Assembly (NCBI GenBank): GCA_022846095.1
Contig: AP025583.1
Span: 248,001 to 312,000 of the forward strand
Direction of reading: 5' to 3'
From: Oscillospiraceae bacterium
GTDB lineage: Bacteria > Bacillota > Clostridia > Oscillospirales > Oscillospiraceae
DNA length: 64,000 nucleotides
Shown here: positions 26,139 to 35,534 of the stretch, one piece after another
Layout of the letters: each line of letters starts with the position of its first letter
Position numbering within the stretch: the first letter of the stretch is position 1
Made by a program: the position numbers and the translations under genes
The notes under the pieces: generated by a model
What the model was told of the DNA's origin: nothing
Database searches by the model: none
The model's input: only the letters and a program-made list of their open reading frames with translations

Positions 26139-26527
26139 CGGCTGTCCCTCCCAAATAGCTAAAAATTATTTTTTATACCTAAATATAGTTTAGCATACTT
26201 GCCGGTTCAATGCAAGGGCTTTTTTCGGCGGGGGGATGCCGGATAATTTCTCTTTGACAGCGGATATGCAGCGGAATATACAGCCCGCGCGGGCTGTAAG
26301 AAATTTGTAAAATAAGCCGTTACAGGGGTTTTCCACATTGTCCACCGGTTTTTCCACACCGCATTTTGAGGGTGTGGAACGGGCCTTATGCAAATCGGGT
26401 TGACATAAAAGAAGTCAAGGGGAAAATTCACGGCGGATTCCACAAAGTTTGCGCCGGAACCATGCCTTGCCGCCCCAGCCGGGCCGTGGTACAATGAAAT
26501 CCAAAACAATTGCGTGAGGTGAACGCC
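26139..26527. promoter_or_regulatory. Divergent promoter region of the yczE-like gene and mnmE, with DnaA-box-like motifs
   Basis: No gene seen. Minus-strand promoter: TTGAAC-17-TATATT (26182-26210). Plus-strand promoter for mnmE: TTGCCG (26467-26472), 17 bases, TACAAT (26490-26495). In between, TTTTCCACA occurs at 26329-26337 and 26350-26358, exactly 21 bases apart, with TTGTCCACC at 26338-26346 and an inverted TGTGGAA near 26373. TTTTCCACA matches the DnaA-box consensus TTWTNCACA. Confidence 0.6.
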
Positions 26528-27898
26528 ATGTCCGATACCATCGCCGCCATCGCCACCGGCCCCGCCCGGGCCGCCATCGGCATCCTGCGCCTGTCCGGGC
26601 CGGAGGCCGTCTCCGCCGCGTCGGCGGTGTTCCGCCCCCAGAGCGGCAGGCCGCTGGCGGAGTACCGGGCGCATACGCTGATCTACGGAACCCTGCTGGG
26701 GGCGGACGGGGCGCCCATCGACCAGGCCCTGGCCACGGTCTCCCGTGCCCCTCGCAGCTACACCGGGGAGGACACGGCGGAGATCCAGTGCCACGGCTCC
26801 CCCACGGTGCTGGCCATGGGGCTGGAGGCCCTCTTCGCCGCCGGGGCCAGGCAGGCCGGGCCGGGGGAGTTCACCCGCCGGGCCTTTTTAAACGGCAGGC
26901 TGGACCTGACCCAGGCCGAGGCGGTCATCGACCTCATTGACGCGGAGACCCCCGCCGCCGCCCGCTGCGCCGCCGGGCAGCTCTCCGGGGCGTTGGGCCG
27001 CCGCGTGGCGGAGATCTACGACGGCCTGGTGGACGTGATGGCCCACTTCCACGCCGTGCTGGACTACCCGGACGAGGACATCGACCCCTTCGGGGCCGAG
27101 ACCCTGGGCGCCGCCCTGGAGAGGGCGGAGGGGGGCCTCGCCGCCCTGCTGGAGAGCTACGGCCGGGGGAAATTCCTCACCCGGGGGGTGCCCTGCGCCA
27201 TCGTGGGGCGGCCCAACGCGGGCAAATCCTCCCTGCTCAACGCCCTGGTGGGGTACGACCGGGCCATCGTCACCGACATCCCCGGCACCACCCGGGACAC
27301 CGTGGAGGAGCGCTGCGCCCTGGGGGGCGTGCTGCTGCGCCTCATCGACACGGCGGGCCTGCGGGAGGCGGGGGACGCCATCGAGCGCATGGGGGTGGAG
27401 CGCAGCCGCGCCGCCCTGGAGGGGGCCGAGCTGGCCTTGCTGGTGGTGGACGGCTCCGCCCCCCTGACGGCGGAGGACCGCGCCGCCATGGACGAGGCGG
27501 AGCGGGCCCCCCGGGTTGTGTGCGTGGTCAGTAAGGCGGATCTGCCCCTGGCCGTGGATGTGGAGGCTCTGCGGGCGCGCTTCCCGGCCCTGTGCGTGGT
27601 GAGCGCCGCCACCGGCGCGGGGCTGGAGGGGCTGGCCGCCGCGGTGGCGGCCCGGTTCCCCCGGGGCGGCGCGGAGGAGCGCGGGGAGCTGCTGACCAAC
27701 GCACGGCAGGCCGAGGCCGCCGGGCGGGCGCTGGAGTACGTGCGCGCGGCGGGGGAGGCCCTGCGCGCCGGGGTGACCGCCGACGCGGTGACCGCCGACG
27801 TGGAGGGGGCCTTGGAGGCCCTGGGGGAGCTCACCGGGCGCACGGTGCGCCAGGACGTGACCGACCGGATTTTTTCCAGGTTCTGCGTCGGGAAATAG
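26528..27898 (+). CDS. mnmE: tRNA uridine-5-carboxymethylaminomethyl modification GTPase MnmE
   Basis: 456 residues with the three MnmE parts: N-terminal tetrahydrofolate-binding domain (GPARAAIGILRLSGP), helical domain, and an inserted G domain with G1 GRPNAGKSS (227-235), G2 GTTRD, G3 DTAG and a C-terminal FCVGK motif carrying the conserved Cys. MnmE works with MnmG to modify the wobble uridine of certain tRNAs. The G4 motif reads SKAD where NKxD is expected (Ser335, codon AGT instead of AAT/AAC). ATG 26528 follows GTGAGGTG; mnmG is not adjacent. Confidence 0.95.
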   Translation: MSDTIAAIATGPARAAIGILRLSGPEAVSAASAVFRPQSGRPLAEYRAHTLIYGTLLGADGAPIDQALATVSRAPRSYTGEDTAEIQCHGSPTVLAMGLEALFAAGARQAGPGEFTRRAFLNGRLDLTQAEAVIDLIDAETPAAARCAAGQLSGALGRRVAEIYDGLVDVMAHFHAVLDYPDEDIDPFGAETLGAALERAEGGLAALLESYGRGKFLTRGVPCAIVGRPNAGKSSLLNALVGYDRAIVTDIPGTTRDTVEERCALGGVLLRLIDTAGLREAGDAIERMGVERSRAALEGAELALLVVDGSAPLTAEDRAAMDEAERAPRVVCVVSKADLPLAVDVEALRARFPALCVVSAATGAGLEGLAAAVAARFPRGGAEERGELLTNARQAEAAGRALEYVRAAGEALRAGVTADAVTADVEGALEALGELTGRTVRQDVTDRIFSRFCVGK

Positions 27899-27934
27899 GG
27901 GCGGCCGCAGCCCGGCCGCCGGGGAGGGACTGTT

Positions 27935-30900
27935 ATGTGGTCGTTGATTGTGCTGGTGATGGGGCTGTGGCTCCTGTCGCCCCTGGCCCTGATTCCCATC
28001 GTCATCATCCTGGCCGTGAGAAACGGCGATTTGAAGCGGGAGAATACCCGCCTGCGAAAGGGATACCGGCCGGACGCGCCCGCAGGGTCCGCCCCGGAGG
28101 GGGCGGCGGACCCCGCCCCGGCCCCCGTCCGCACACCCCCGGCGGGGCGGCGGGGCACGCCGCCGGCCGGGGCGCAGCGGGCTGAGGCGCCGCAGCGCGC
28201 CCCGGTCCCGCCGGTGCCCCGGGAGGGGCAAGCCGCCCCCGTGCCGCCGAAGTCCCGGGCCCCCGTGGCCTCGGTGAACGTGGCGCTGGCCATCGGCGCG
28301 CTCTTTGTGCTGCTGGCGGGGCTGATCTTCGCCACCACCACCTGGCGCTACCTGCCCGGCCCGGCCCGGGCCGCCGTGCTGTGCATGGTGACGCCCGCCT
28401 TCTTCGGCGCCTCCTTTTTTACCGAGCGCAAGCTCAAGCTGCGGCAGACCGGCCTGGCCCTCTTCGCCCTGGGCTGTCTCTTTATCCCGGTAATCCTGCT
28501 GGCGGTGGGGCACTTCGCCCTGCTGGGGGCGTGGTTCTCCACGGCTGGGGCGGGGAAATACGTGCTGGGCTTTACGGCCGCCCTGCTCACCGCCCTGGCC
28601 TGCGTGGCGGGGGCGCGGCGGTACGCCGCCCCGGTTTTCGCCTGGGCGGGGCTGATGTGCGGCAGTCTGGCCGTCTTTTTCCTGTGCCTGGCCACCTATC
28701 TGCCCACCGGCCCGGTCAGCCTGCTGCTGGCCCTGCTCTGCGCCGGGGAGCTGGCCCTGGCCGGGCGGGTCAAGTTTCCCGCCTCCCCCTTTTCCATCCT
28801 CACCGACCGGCTGCGGCCCCACGCGGTGTGGAACCTGCTGCTCTTCGGCGGCTGGACCCTGCTCCAGGCGGGAGGCGGCGGGCTTTCAGCCCTGGCAGGG
28901 CTGCTGTTCGCCCTGCTCTTTTTGTGCAAGTGCCTGGACGGGGAGGAGAAGCTCCCCCGGGAGCTGTTCGTGGTGCTGTTCACCCTGTTCTGGCTGGCGG
29001 GGAGCGTCCGCCTGAACGGGGACGGCGGGCCGGGGCGGCTGGCGCTGCTGCTGGCCGCGGCCTCGGCGGTGGCGGCCCTGCTGGGCGCGCTGAAGCTGAC
29101 GGCGGGGGAGGGGCTGGGCCGCCTGCTGCGGCTGTCCGCGGGCGTATGCTCCGCCGCCGCGCTGGCGGCGGGGGGACTGGGCCTGCTCCGTCTGGGGGCG
29201 TGGAGCCCGTCCCTGCTGCTGGCCTGCGCGATCCTCACGCTGCTGGTGTCCTACGTGTGGCTGTGGTACGGGGAGCGGGCCTTCCTGTACGCCCAGCCGG
29301 TCTTTTTGCTGGCTCTGTGCGCCGGGCTGGCCTCTTATTTCGTGCCCACCCGGGAGGGCGGGGGGCTGGCGCTGGCCGCGCTGGCCTTCTGCGCCTTCTG
29401 GCTCAGCCGTCTGCCGGTGCGCGGGCGGCGGCTGAACAGCCCCGTGTCCGACCTGCTGTTCTGCCTGTGCCCCCTGGGGCAGGGGGTGTGGCTCTCCCTG
29501 CATGGGGCGGCGCCGGGGGGCGGCTGGTTCGCCCTGGGGGCGCTGCTGCTCTTCTGCGCGCAGGTGGCGGCGCTGGCCCTGGGGCCCCGGCCGGGGCTGC
29601 GGCGGACCCTGGCCCGCTGGCTGCTGCCCCACGCGCCCCTGCTCCTGCTGTACACCCTGACGGCCCTCTCCGGCGCGGCGTGGGAGTGGCTGCTGGAGGG
29701 CTACCTCGTGCTGGTCTGCGCCGCCGCGCTCTGGGGGCGCAGGGGGCGCTGGGACAGGCCGTTCCGGCCCGCCCTGGCCGCGGCCCTGTGCCTCCACGGG
29801 GCGGCCTTCCCCCTGGTCATACTCTGGCTGGAGGGGGCCGGGCGGCCCCTGGGGTTCTGGCTGCTGGCGCTTTACTGGGGCGCGGCGCTGCTGCGCCGTG
29901 AGGAGGCGGAGCGCCCGTCCGCGGCGGCGGCGCTGTCCCTGTGCGGGGCCTGCGTGCTGGCCGCGTCCGGGCTGAGCGCACTGGCCCTTTGGCGCCATGC
30001 GGCGCCCTTCTGGCTGGTTTGCGTCCCGGCCGGGCTGGCCGCGCTGGGCTGGCCGGCGTGGCTGGCGCTGTCCCGCAAGCGCCCCGGCGGGACGCTGCTG
30101 CGCCCCCTGTGGCGGTTCCTGGCCGTGGCGGTCAACCTGTGCGGGACGGCCGCCGCCCTGCTCTACCTGCTCTCCCCGCTTGTCCCCGCGTGGGCGGCGG
30201 CGCTGTGCGCGCTCTTCCTGGGGGTGGGCTTCGCCTGCCTCCGGGGCGGGCCGCATACCGCCCCGGCGCAGGTGATCCCCCTGGCCTGGGCCTATCCCCT
30301 GCTCCTGGGCGCCATGGACCGGCTGGGGTACCCCCCGGACAGCCCGGCGGCCTGCGGGGCCGCCGCCGCCCTGTTCCTGGCCCTGGCGCTGCTGGGACGG
30401 CTGACCTCCCCCGGCTTCTTCCGCCGGGCGGAGGGGGTGTGCTGCGACTGGTGCGCCCTGCTCAACCTGTCCGCCCCCGTGCTGCTCCTGCTGCGCGCCG
30501 ACCCCTACTGGCGCTTCGGCGGCTGGCTGCTGCTGGCGCTGTGGCTGCTCCAGTTCCTGCGCCGGGTGGAGGGCCCCCGCGCCGACCGGCTCCTGCTGAC
30601 GGGGACGGGGTGCGTCCTGTGCGCGGCCTGGTGGTTCCAGCCCTTCTGGACCCCGCCCCCGGTGCTGGTCACCGAGTGGCTGCTGCTGGCCCCCGCCCTG
30701 CTGTTGGGCGCGGCCCGGCGCTGGATCTGGCCGGAAAACCGGCGCATGACCGGCCTTGTACAGCTGGCCTACGGCTGTGTGTGCGCGGTGCTGCTGGGGC
30801 TGGAGGCCGCGTGGTGGGAGCGCCCGGCGGACGCGCTGATCCTGGGCGGGCTGGCCCTGGCGGTGCTGGCGCTGGCCCTGTTCCTGCACAGGAAGGGGTG

Positions 30901-31102
30901 GTTCGCCCTCTCCGCCGCCACCCTGCTGTGCCTGGGGGTGTACATGACCCGCGGCTTCTGGCTGAGCCTGGCGTGGTGGATCTACCTGCTCTCCGCGGGG
31001 CTGGTGCTGATCGGCCTGGCCTCGGTGAACGAGCGCCTGCGCCAGCGGGGGAAGAGCCTGGGCGGGCGGCTGGCCGGGCTGGTGCAGGACTGGGAGTGGT
31101 AG
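27935..31102 (+). CDS. Very large polytopic membrane protein (DUF2157-like architecture)
   Basis: 1055 residues. One N-terminal membrane segment is followed by a charged stretch (about 30-45) and a Pro/Ala-rich linker to residue 110. The remaining 940 residues are an almost unbroken series of roughly 25-30 hydrophobic segments rich in Leu, Ala and Gly. Large proteins of this layout occur in Clostridia and some contain DUF2157; I cannot assign a function. The start ATG 27935 follows GGGGAGGG. The gene has extreme GC3, so long open frames on the opposite strand are artefacts. Confidence 0.75.
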   Translation: MWSLIVLVMGLWLLSPLALIPIVIILAVRNGDLKRENTRLRKGYRPDAPAGSAPEGAADPAPAPVRTPPAGRRGTPPAGAQRAEAPQRAPVPPVPREGQAAPVPPKSRAPVASVNVALAIGALFVLLAGLIFATTTWRYLPGPARAAVLCMVTPAFFGASFFTERKLKLRQTGLALFALGCLFIPVILLAVGHFALLGAWFSTAGAGKYVLGFTAALLTALACVAGARRYAAPVFAWAGLMCGSLAVFFLCLATYLPTGPVSLLLALLCAGELALAGRVKFPASPFSILTDRLRPHAVWNLLLFGGWTLLQAGGGGLSALAGLLFALLFLCKCLDGEEKLPRELFVVLFTLFWLAGSVRLNGDGGPGRLALLLAAASAVAALLGALKLTAGEGLGRLLRLSAGVCSAAALAAGGLGLLRLGAWSPSLLLACAILTLLVSYVWLWYGERAFLYAQPVFLLALCAGLASYFVPTREGGGLALAALAFCAFWLSRLPVRGRRLNSPVSDLLFCLCPLGQGVWLSLHGAAPGGGWFALGALLLFCAQVAALALGPRPGLRRTLARWLLPHAPLLLLYTLTALSGAAWEWLLEGYLVLVCAAALWGRRGRWDRPFRPALAAALCLHGAAFPLVILWLEGAGRPLGFWLLALYWGAALLRREEAERPSAAAALSLCGACVLAASGLSALALWRHAAPFWLVCVPAGLAALGWPAWLALSRKRPGGTLLRPLWRFLAVAVNLCGTAAALLYLLSPLVPAWAAALCALFLGVGFACLRGGPHTAPAQVIPLAWAYPLLLGAMDRLGYPPDSPAACGAAAALFLALALLGRLTSPGFFRRAEGVCCDWCALLNLSAPVLLLLRADPYWRFGGWLLLALWLLQFLRRVEGPRADRLLLTGTGCVLCAAWWFQPFWTPPPVLVTEWLLLAPALLLGAARRWIWPENRRMTGLVQLAYGCVCAVLLGLEAAWWERPADALILGGLALAVLALALFLHRKGWFALSAATLLCLGVYMTRGFWLSLAWWIYLLSAGLVLIGLASVNERLRQRGKSLGGRLAGLVQDWEW

Positions 31103-31112
31103 CCCTGAAACC

Positions 31113-31156
31113 AAAAAAAACCGCCCGGCGCGCAGATGCGCGCCGGGCGGTTTTTT
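31113..31156. terminator. Bidirectional terminator
   Basis: AAAAAACCGCCCGGCGCGC, a short loop and the complement ending in TTTTTT lie between convergent genes. Confidence 0.9.
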
Positions 31157-31159
31157 GCG

Positions 31160-31549
31160 TTAGCTCTTCTCCTCGAAGCTCACGCCGCAGTTGCGGCAGG
31201 TGACGGTGATCTTGCCCTTGCCCCTGGGCACCCGCAGGCGCTGTCCGCAGTTGGGGCACTTGAAATAGCAGTGGTCCTTGTCCCGGCGGATGGTGCGCCG
31301 CAGCCGGAACCAGCGGATGACCGGTCCGGCGTACTCCATAAACCTGGCGTTCTCGGCCCGGCGCCTGTCGGTGCGGCGGGACAGCGAGCGGTAAAACGCG
31401 TAGACCAGCACCAGCGTGGCCAGCCAGGAGAGGGGGGCGAAGCGGGTCAGCCCTGAGACGACATAGAGCGCCAGGTAGACCCCCACCAGGAACATGGAGA
31501 GCTGATCGCCGCCGTATCGCCCATACATGAATTTTCTGAGCCAATTCAT
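31160..31549 (-). CDS. Small membrane protein with C-terminal zinc ribbon
   Basis: 129 residues. Two membrane segments (about 18-50) are followed by a basic region and a zinc ribbon with CPNCG...CRNCG (two CxxC pairs about 20 residues apart) before FEEKS at the end. Proteins of this form are common in Clostridia and lack an assigned role. ATG 31549 follows AAGGAG. It is convergent with the large membrane-protein gene. Confidence 0.75.
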   Translation of the reverse strand: MNWLRKFMYGRYGGDQLSMFLVGVYLALYVVSGLTRFAPLSWLATLVLVYAFYRSLSRRTDRRRAENARFMEYAGPVIRWFRLRRTIRRDKDHCYFKCPNCGQRLRVPRGKGKITVTCRNCGVSFEEKS

Positions 31550-31702
31550 AGCGCCGGTATCTCCTTTATGGAAGGAACCCCGGCGGGCCGCGCAGGGAGG
31601 GCGGGCCCGCCGGAGATCCTTACGAATTTCTTAACATGGTAATGATAGCGCGGCGCCGCCGCCCCGTCAAGGAAGCAAACGTAAACAATGTGTGAATTGT
31701 GC

Positions 31703-31731
31703 TTGCGCAGGGCCGGAAAACCCGCTATACT
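31703..31731 (+). promoter_or_regulatory. Promoter of the dCMP deaminase gene
   Basis: TTGCGC (31703-31708), 17 bases, TATACT (31726-31731), 29 bases before the start codon. Confidence 0.6.
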
Positions 31732-31760
31732 ACTAGAAAACGTGACGTGGAGGGGCGCAT

Positions 31761-32243
31761 ATGGGACGCATTGACAAGGAGAATTACTATCTGGACATCG
31801 CCGAGACCGTGGCCGAGCGCTCCACCTGCCTGCGCCGGTGCTACGGGGCCATCATCGTCAAGAACGACGAGATCGTGGCCACAGGCTACAACGGCGCGCC
31901 CCGGGGGCGGATCAACTGCGTGGATCTGAGCTACTGCACCCGGGAGGCGCTGAACATCCCCTCGGGGCAGCGCTACGAGCTGTGCCGCTCGGTCCACGCC
32001 GAGGCCAACGCCATCATCTCCGCCGCCCGGAGCGAGACCCTGGGGGCCACCCTGTACATGAGCTGCAAGGACCCCGACACCGGGGCGCTGATCCCGGGCT
32101 CCTCCTCCTGCTCCATGTGCCGCAGGCAGATCATCAACGCGGGGATCGAGCGGGTGGTCATCCGGGACACCAAGACCGAGTACCGGGTGGTGATGGTTCA
32201 GGAGTGGATCGAGGAGGACGACTCCCTGCCCCGGCACTGCTGA
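31761..32243 (+). CDS. dCMP deaminase (ComEB family)
   Basis: 160 residues of the zinc-dependent cytidine/deoxycytidylate deaminase fold. Zinc and proton-relay residues are H79 and E81 (HAEANAI) with C117 and C120 (SSCSMC; the usual PCxxC proline is Ser here). It converts dCMP to dUMP for thymidylate synthesis. ATG 31761 follows GTGGAGGGG; terminator at 32278-32318. Confidence 0.9.
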   Translation: MGRIDKENYYLDIAETVAERSTCLRRCYGAIIVKNDEIVATGYNGAPRGRINCVDLSYCTREALNIPSGQRYELCRSVHAEANAIISAARSETLGATLYMSCKDPDTGALIPGSSSCSMCRRQIINAGIERVVIRDTKTEYRVVMVQEWIEEDDSLPRHC

Positions 32244-32277
32244 GCGGGGGCGGGCCTTACGCCGGGAGAGCGAATCG

Positions 32278-32318
32278 AAAAAAGCGGACCGGCTGCGCCA
32301 GCCGGTCCGCTTTTTTTA
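32278..32318 (+). terminator. Terminator after the dCMP deaminase gene
   Basis: AAAAGCGGACCGGCTG, loop CGC, complement and a run of seven Ts. Confidence 0.92.
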
Positions 32319-32398
32319 TTGCTACGCAATAAAAAGTGCCATGTCGGCGTCCCGCCGACGGCTAAAATCTCAGGCATGGCCCCAGAGGGGCCATATGC

Positions 32399-32430
32399 CG
32401 TAAAAAATAGTGCAAAGCGCTATTTTTTAT
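32399..32430 (-). terminator. Terminator after the XRE regulator gene
   Basis: On the minus strand AAAAAATAGCGCTTTGCACTATTTTTTA forms a hairpin with U-rich tail at the gene's stop. Confidence 0.7.
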
Positions 32431-32759
32431 TCCCGCTGCCTCGCCGCGCGGTGCTCCCAGTCCAGCAGGGCCCGCAGGGTGCCCTGCCCCCGGCGGTCCA
32501 GGGTCCGGTAGCGCTCCAGCAGGGAGCGCTCCTCCTCCGTAAAGACGCCCGGCGGCTCCGGGGTCTCGGTCCGGCAGAAGAGGTAATCCAGGCTCACACC
32601 GTAGAAGTCCGCCAGGGCCAGGAGGGTCTCGTAGCCAAGCTGGCGCTTGCCCGCCTCGTAGAGGGCGTAGGCCGAGCGGGAGATATTCAGCGCGTCGGCC
32701 ACCTCCTGCTGCGTCAGCCTCCGGGCCAGTCTCAGACTTTTGAGCCGCTGACAGATCAT
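32427..32759 (-). CDS. XRE family helix-turn-helix regulator
   Basis: 110 residues from ATG 32759, preceded on its strand by GGGGGGTGG; a longer reading to 32801 has no binding site. Residues 1-60 are a Cro/CI-type helix-turn-helix (LTQQEVADALNISRSAYALYEAGKR), followed by the LADFYGVSLDYLF tail common in this group and a charged C-terminus. It probably controls its own or nearby promoters; no target is evident. Confidence 0.82.
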   Translation of the reverse strand: MICQRLKSLRLARRLTQQEVADALNISRSAYALYEAGKRQLGYETLLALADFYGVSLDYLFCRTETPEPPGVFTEEERSLLERYRTLDRRGQGTLRALLDWEHRAARQRE

Positions 32760-32872
32760 AAGACCACCCCCCGCCACCTTCGTTATTTTAGAATTATACA
32801 AGTTTGTGCTTTTATTAAATAGGCCGCGTTACAATTAGTCTCATTATGCCCGTGCACGGCGGGGCTAAATCC

Positions 32873-32901
32873 TTGACAGTGCGACAAAATGAAACTATAA
32901 T
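32873..32901 (+). promoter_or_regulatory. Consensus sigma-70 promoter of the GGDEF gene
   Basis: TTGACA (32873-32878), exactly 17 bases, TATAAT (32896-32901): both hexamers match consensus, the strongest promoter seen in the window. Confidence 0.85.
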
Positions 32902-32936
32902 AGAAAAAACACAGACGGTGGGGAGGGGGCGTGCGG

Positions 32937-33647
32937 ATGAAGGAGACCAAGGCCGGCCGGCACCGCCGGGCGGACGCCCAGGCGGCGGCGCTCTCCTGCG
33001 CCCTGGTGGCGGGGACGGCGGCGGGCGTCTACCTGGCCTGCACCCTGCTGCCCCCCGGCGGGCGGGGCGCGGCGGCCGTCCTGGTGGCGGCGGTGTTCTG
33101 CGCGGCGGGGGCGGCGCTGTGCTGGGTCTGCTTTCGGCGCATCTCCAACCCCACCTACCGGGACATGGCCAACACCGACCAGCTCACCGGCCTGAAGAGC
33201 CGCAACGCCTTTGAGATCGACCTGAAAAACCTGCACGCCGGGTCCGGGTGGCGGCGGGCGGGCTTCGTGCTGGTGGATTTGGACAACCTCAAGCAGGTCA
33301 ACGACAGCCTGGGCCACACGGCGGGGGACGCCTATCTGCGCAGCGCGGCGGACGCGCTCTACGCCGCCGCCCACGGGGTGGGCATGTCGGTGTACCGGGT
33401 GGGGGGCGACGAGTTCGCCGTACTGATGCTGGAGGCCGACCAGGCGGCGCTGGAGGCGCTGGGCCAGTGCGCGGCCGAGCGCTTCGCCCGCGCGGCCCAG
33501 GACTGGCCGGTGGCCCTCTCGCTCTCCGTGGGCTGCGCCGTGTTCGACGGGGCGCGGGAGCGCAACCTCTACGACACCTACCGGCAGGCCGATCTGCGCA
33601 TGTACGCCCACAAGCGGGAGCGCCGGGCGCCGGAGGAACAGCCGTAA
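32937..33647 (+). CDS. Membrane-anchored diguanylate cyclase (GGDEF domain)
   Basis: 236 residues. Two membrane segments (about 17-37 and 45-66) are followed by a GGDEF domain from about 78: DQLTGLKSRNAFE, DLDNLKQVNDSLGHTAGD and an intact GGDEF at 156-160. No RxxD inhibitory I-site is seen five residues before it. It should make c-di-GMP from GTP without product feedback. ATG 32937 follows GGGGAGGGGG with proper spacing (a GTG at 32931 is too close). No EAL domain gene is nearby. Confidence 0.88.
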   Translation: MKETKAGRHRRADAQAAALSCALVAGTAAGVYLACTLLPPGGRGAAAVLVAAVFCAAGAALCWVCFRRISNPTYRDMANTDQLTGLKSRNAFEIDLKNLHAGSGWRRAGFVLVDLDNLKQVNDSLGHTAGDAYLRSAADALYAAAHGVGMSVYRVGGDEFAVLMLEADQAALEALGQCAAERFARAAQDWPVALSLSVGCAVFDGARERNLYDTYRQADLRMYAHKRERRAPEEQP

Positions 33648-33662
33648 ATAACCATAATTTAG

Positions 33663-33698
33663 TATGCGCGGGGCTTTTTGGCCCCGCGCGTTTTCATA
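33663..33698 (+). terminator. Terminator after the GGDEF gene
   Basis: TGCGCGGGGC, TTTTT loop, complement, then TTTTCAT. Confidence 0.8.
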
Positions 33699-33733
33699 CG
33701 GGGCAGGATTTTATGTTACGGGCGCGAATGTTC

Positions 33734-33762
33734 TTGACAGGAAAGCGTCGGGGTTCTAAAAT
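33734..33762 (+). promoter_or_regulatory. Promoter of rny
   Basis: TTGACA (33734-33739), 17 bases, TAAAAT (33757-33762); gives a leader of about 150 bases before the start codon. Confidence 0.75.
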
Positions 33763-33917
33763 AGATTAGGTGTAGTCTTTTGAAAAACGAGAGGGGAAGT
33801 TTTTCATTTTTGTGCGGATTGGACAACCTGTCCCGTCCCGCGTGCATCGTTTTTACTGAATGTTAAAATTAGGATGACTCAAAAAATTCAAGAAAGATGG
33901 AGGTGTGGTCAGAGCAT

Positions 33918-35462
33918 ATGGTACCTGTATGGGTCATGATAGTAGTGGCTGTAATCTGCCTTGCGATAGGAGTTCCCGTTGGCATCCAGGTCCGCAGGAG
34001 GGTCGCCGAGAAGGAGATCTCCAGCGCGGAGGAGGAGGCCAAGCGGATTATCAACGAATCCATCAAGAGCGCCGAGAGCAAGAAGCGCGAGGCGCTGGTG
34101 GAGGCCAAGGAGGAGATTCTCCAGGCCCGCAACGAGTACGAGCGCGAGGTCAAGGAGCGCCGGGGCGATTTGCAGAAGCAGGAGCGCCGCCTGCAGCAGA
34201 AGGAAGAAAATCTGGACCGCAAGACCGAGAACATCGAGAAGAAGGAAGAGCAGATCCAGAGCAAGCTGGCCGACCTGGAGGCCGCCCGCGAGGAGGTCTC
34301 CGTGGTCAAGAAGACCCAGATGGAGGTGCTGGAGCGCATCTCCGGCTTTACCGCCGAGGAGGCCAAGAACTACCTGATCAACCAGCTGGAGGCCGAGGTC
34401 ACCCACGAGGCCGCCATGAAGGTCAAGGAGATCGAGACCCGCTTCAAGGAGGAGTCCGACCAGCGCGCCAAGGAGCTCATCTCCCTGGCCATCCAGCGCT
34501 GCGCCGCCGACCATGTGGCCGAAGCCACCGTCTCTGTGGTTCCCCTGCCCAATGACGAGATGAAGGGCCGCATCATCGGCCGCGAGGGCCGCAACATCCG
34601 CACGCTGGAGACCATGACCGGTGTGGATCTGATCATCGACGACACCCCGGAGGCCATCACGGTCTCCTGCTTCGACCCGGTCCGCCGGGAGATCGCCCGC
34701 ATCGCCCTGGAGAAGCTGATCCAGGACGGCCGTATCCACCCCGCCCGCATCGAGGAGATGGTGGAGAAGGCCAAGCGCGAGGTGGACGCCACCATCAAGG
34801 CCGAGGGCGAGCGCGCCGTGTTTGAGACCAACGTCCACGGCCTGCACCCGGAGCTGGTGAAGCTGCTGGGCCGTATGCGCTACCGCACCAGCTACGGGCA
34901 GAACGTGCTCAACCACTCCATCGAGGTCTCCCACCTGGCGGGCCTGCTGGCCGCCGAGATCGGGGCCGACGTCACCGCCGCCAAGCGGGCGGGCCTGCTG
35001 CACGACCTGGGCAAGTCCATCGACCACGAGGTGGAGGGCTCCCACGTGCAGATCGGCGTGGAGCTGGCCCGGAAGTACAAGGAGAACGAGGACATCGTCC
35101 ACGCCATCGAGGCCCACCACAACGACGTGGAGCCCCGTACCATCGTGGCCTGCCTGGTCCAGGCGGCCGACGCCATCTCCGCCGCCCGCCCCGGCGCCCG
35201 GCGGGAGAACCTGGAAAACTATATCAAGCGGCTGGAGAAGCTGGAGGAGGTCACCTCCTCCTTCCCCGGGGTGGAGAAGTCCTTCGCCATCCAGGCCGGG
35301 CGCGAGGTGCGCATCATGGTCTCGCCGGAGAAGGTCTCCGAGGACCAGATGATCCTGCTGGCCCGGGACATCGCCAAGAAGATCGAGGACGAGCTGGAGT
35401 ACCCCGGCCAGATCAAGGTCCACGTGCTGCGTGAGACAAAAGTGATTGAATACGCGAAGTAA
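33918..35462 (+). CDS. rny: Ribonuclease Y
   Basis: 514 residues. An N-terminal membrane anchor ([18 protein letters not shown]) leads into a long charged coiled coil (about 25-190), a KH domain ([17 protein letters not shown]) and an HD domain ([17 protein letters not shown]). This is the membrane endoribonuclease that starts mRNA decay in Firmicutes. I chose ATG 33918 because it makes the N-terminus match Bacillus RNase Y and has GGAGGTG at 33899-33905, although the spacing of 12 is long; ATG 33897 would add seven residues. Confidence 0.95.
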   Translation: MVPVWVMIVVAVICLAIGVPVGIQVRRRVAEKEISSAEEEAKRIINESIKSAESKKREALVEAKEEILQARNEYEREVKERRGDLQKQERRLQQKEENLDRKTENIEKKEEQIQSKLADLEAAREEVSVVKKTQMEVLERISGFTAEEAKNYLINQLEAEVTHEAAMKVKEIETRFKEESDQRAKELISLAIQRCAADHVAEATVSVVPLPNDEMKGRIIGREGRNIRTLETMTGVDLIIDDTPEAITVSCFDPVRREIARIALEKLIQDGRIHPARIEEMVEKAKREVDATIKAEGERAVFETNVHGLHPELVKLLGRMRYRTSYGQNVLNHSIEVSHLAGLLAAEIGADVTAAKRAGLLHDLGKSIDHEVEGSHVQIGVELARKYKENEDIVHAIEAHHNDVEPRTIVACLVQAADAISAARPGARRENLENYIKRLEKLEEVTSSFPGVEKSFAIQAGREVRIMVSPEKVSEDQMILLARDIAKKIEDELEYPGQIKVHVLRETKVIEYAK

Positions 35463-35482
35463 GATCGGCTGTTAAAACGGCG

Positions 35483-35512
35483 GGCGCCCCGGCAGTTGCC
35501 GGGGCGCCCCCT
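35483..35512 (+). terminator. Terminator-like hairpin between rny and lepB
   Basis: GGGCGCCCCGGCA and complement with a T-containing tail, ending 22 bases before the lepB start. No separate lepB promoter is visible in that space, so it probably attenuates rather than ends transcription. Confidence 0.6.
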
Positions 35513-35534
35513 TTCCCAAGGAGGGATTTGTCGT

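Noticed and set aside
28886-31114. 742-codon open frame antisense to the giant membrane protein
   Set aside because: Gln/Pro/Arg-rich translation typical of the reverse strand of a GC3-biased gene; no ribosome binding site or domain.
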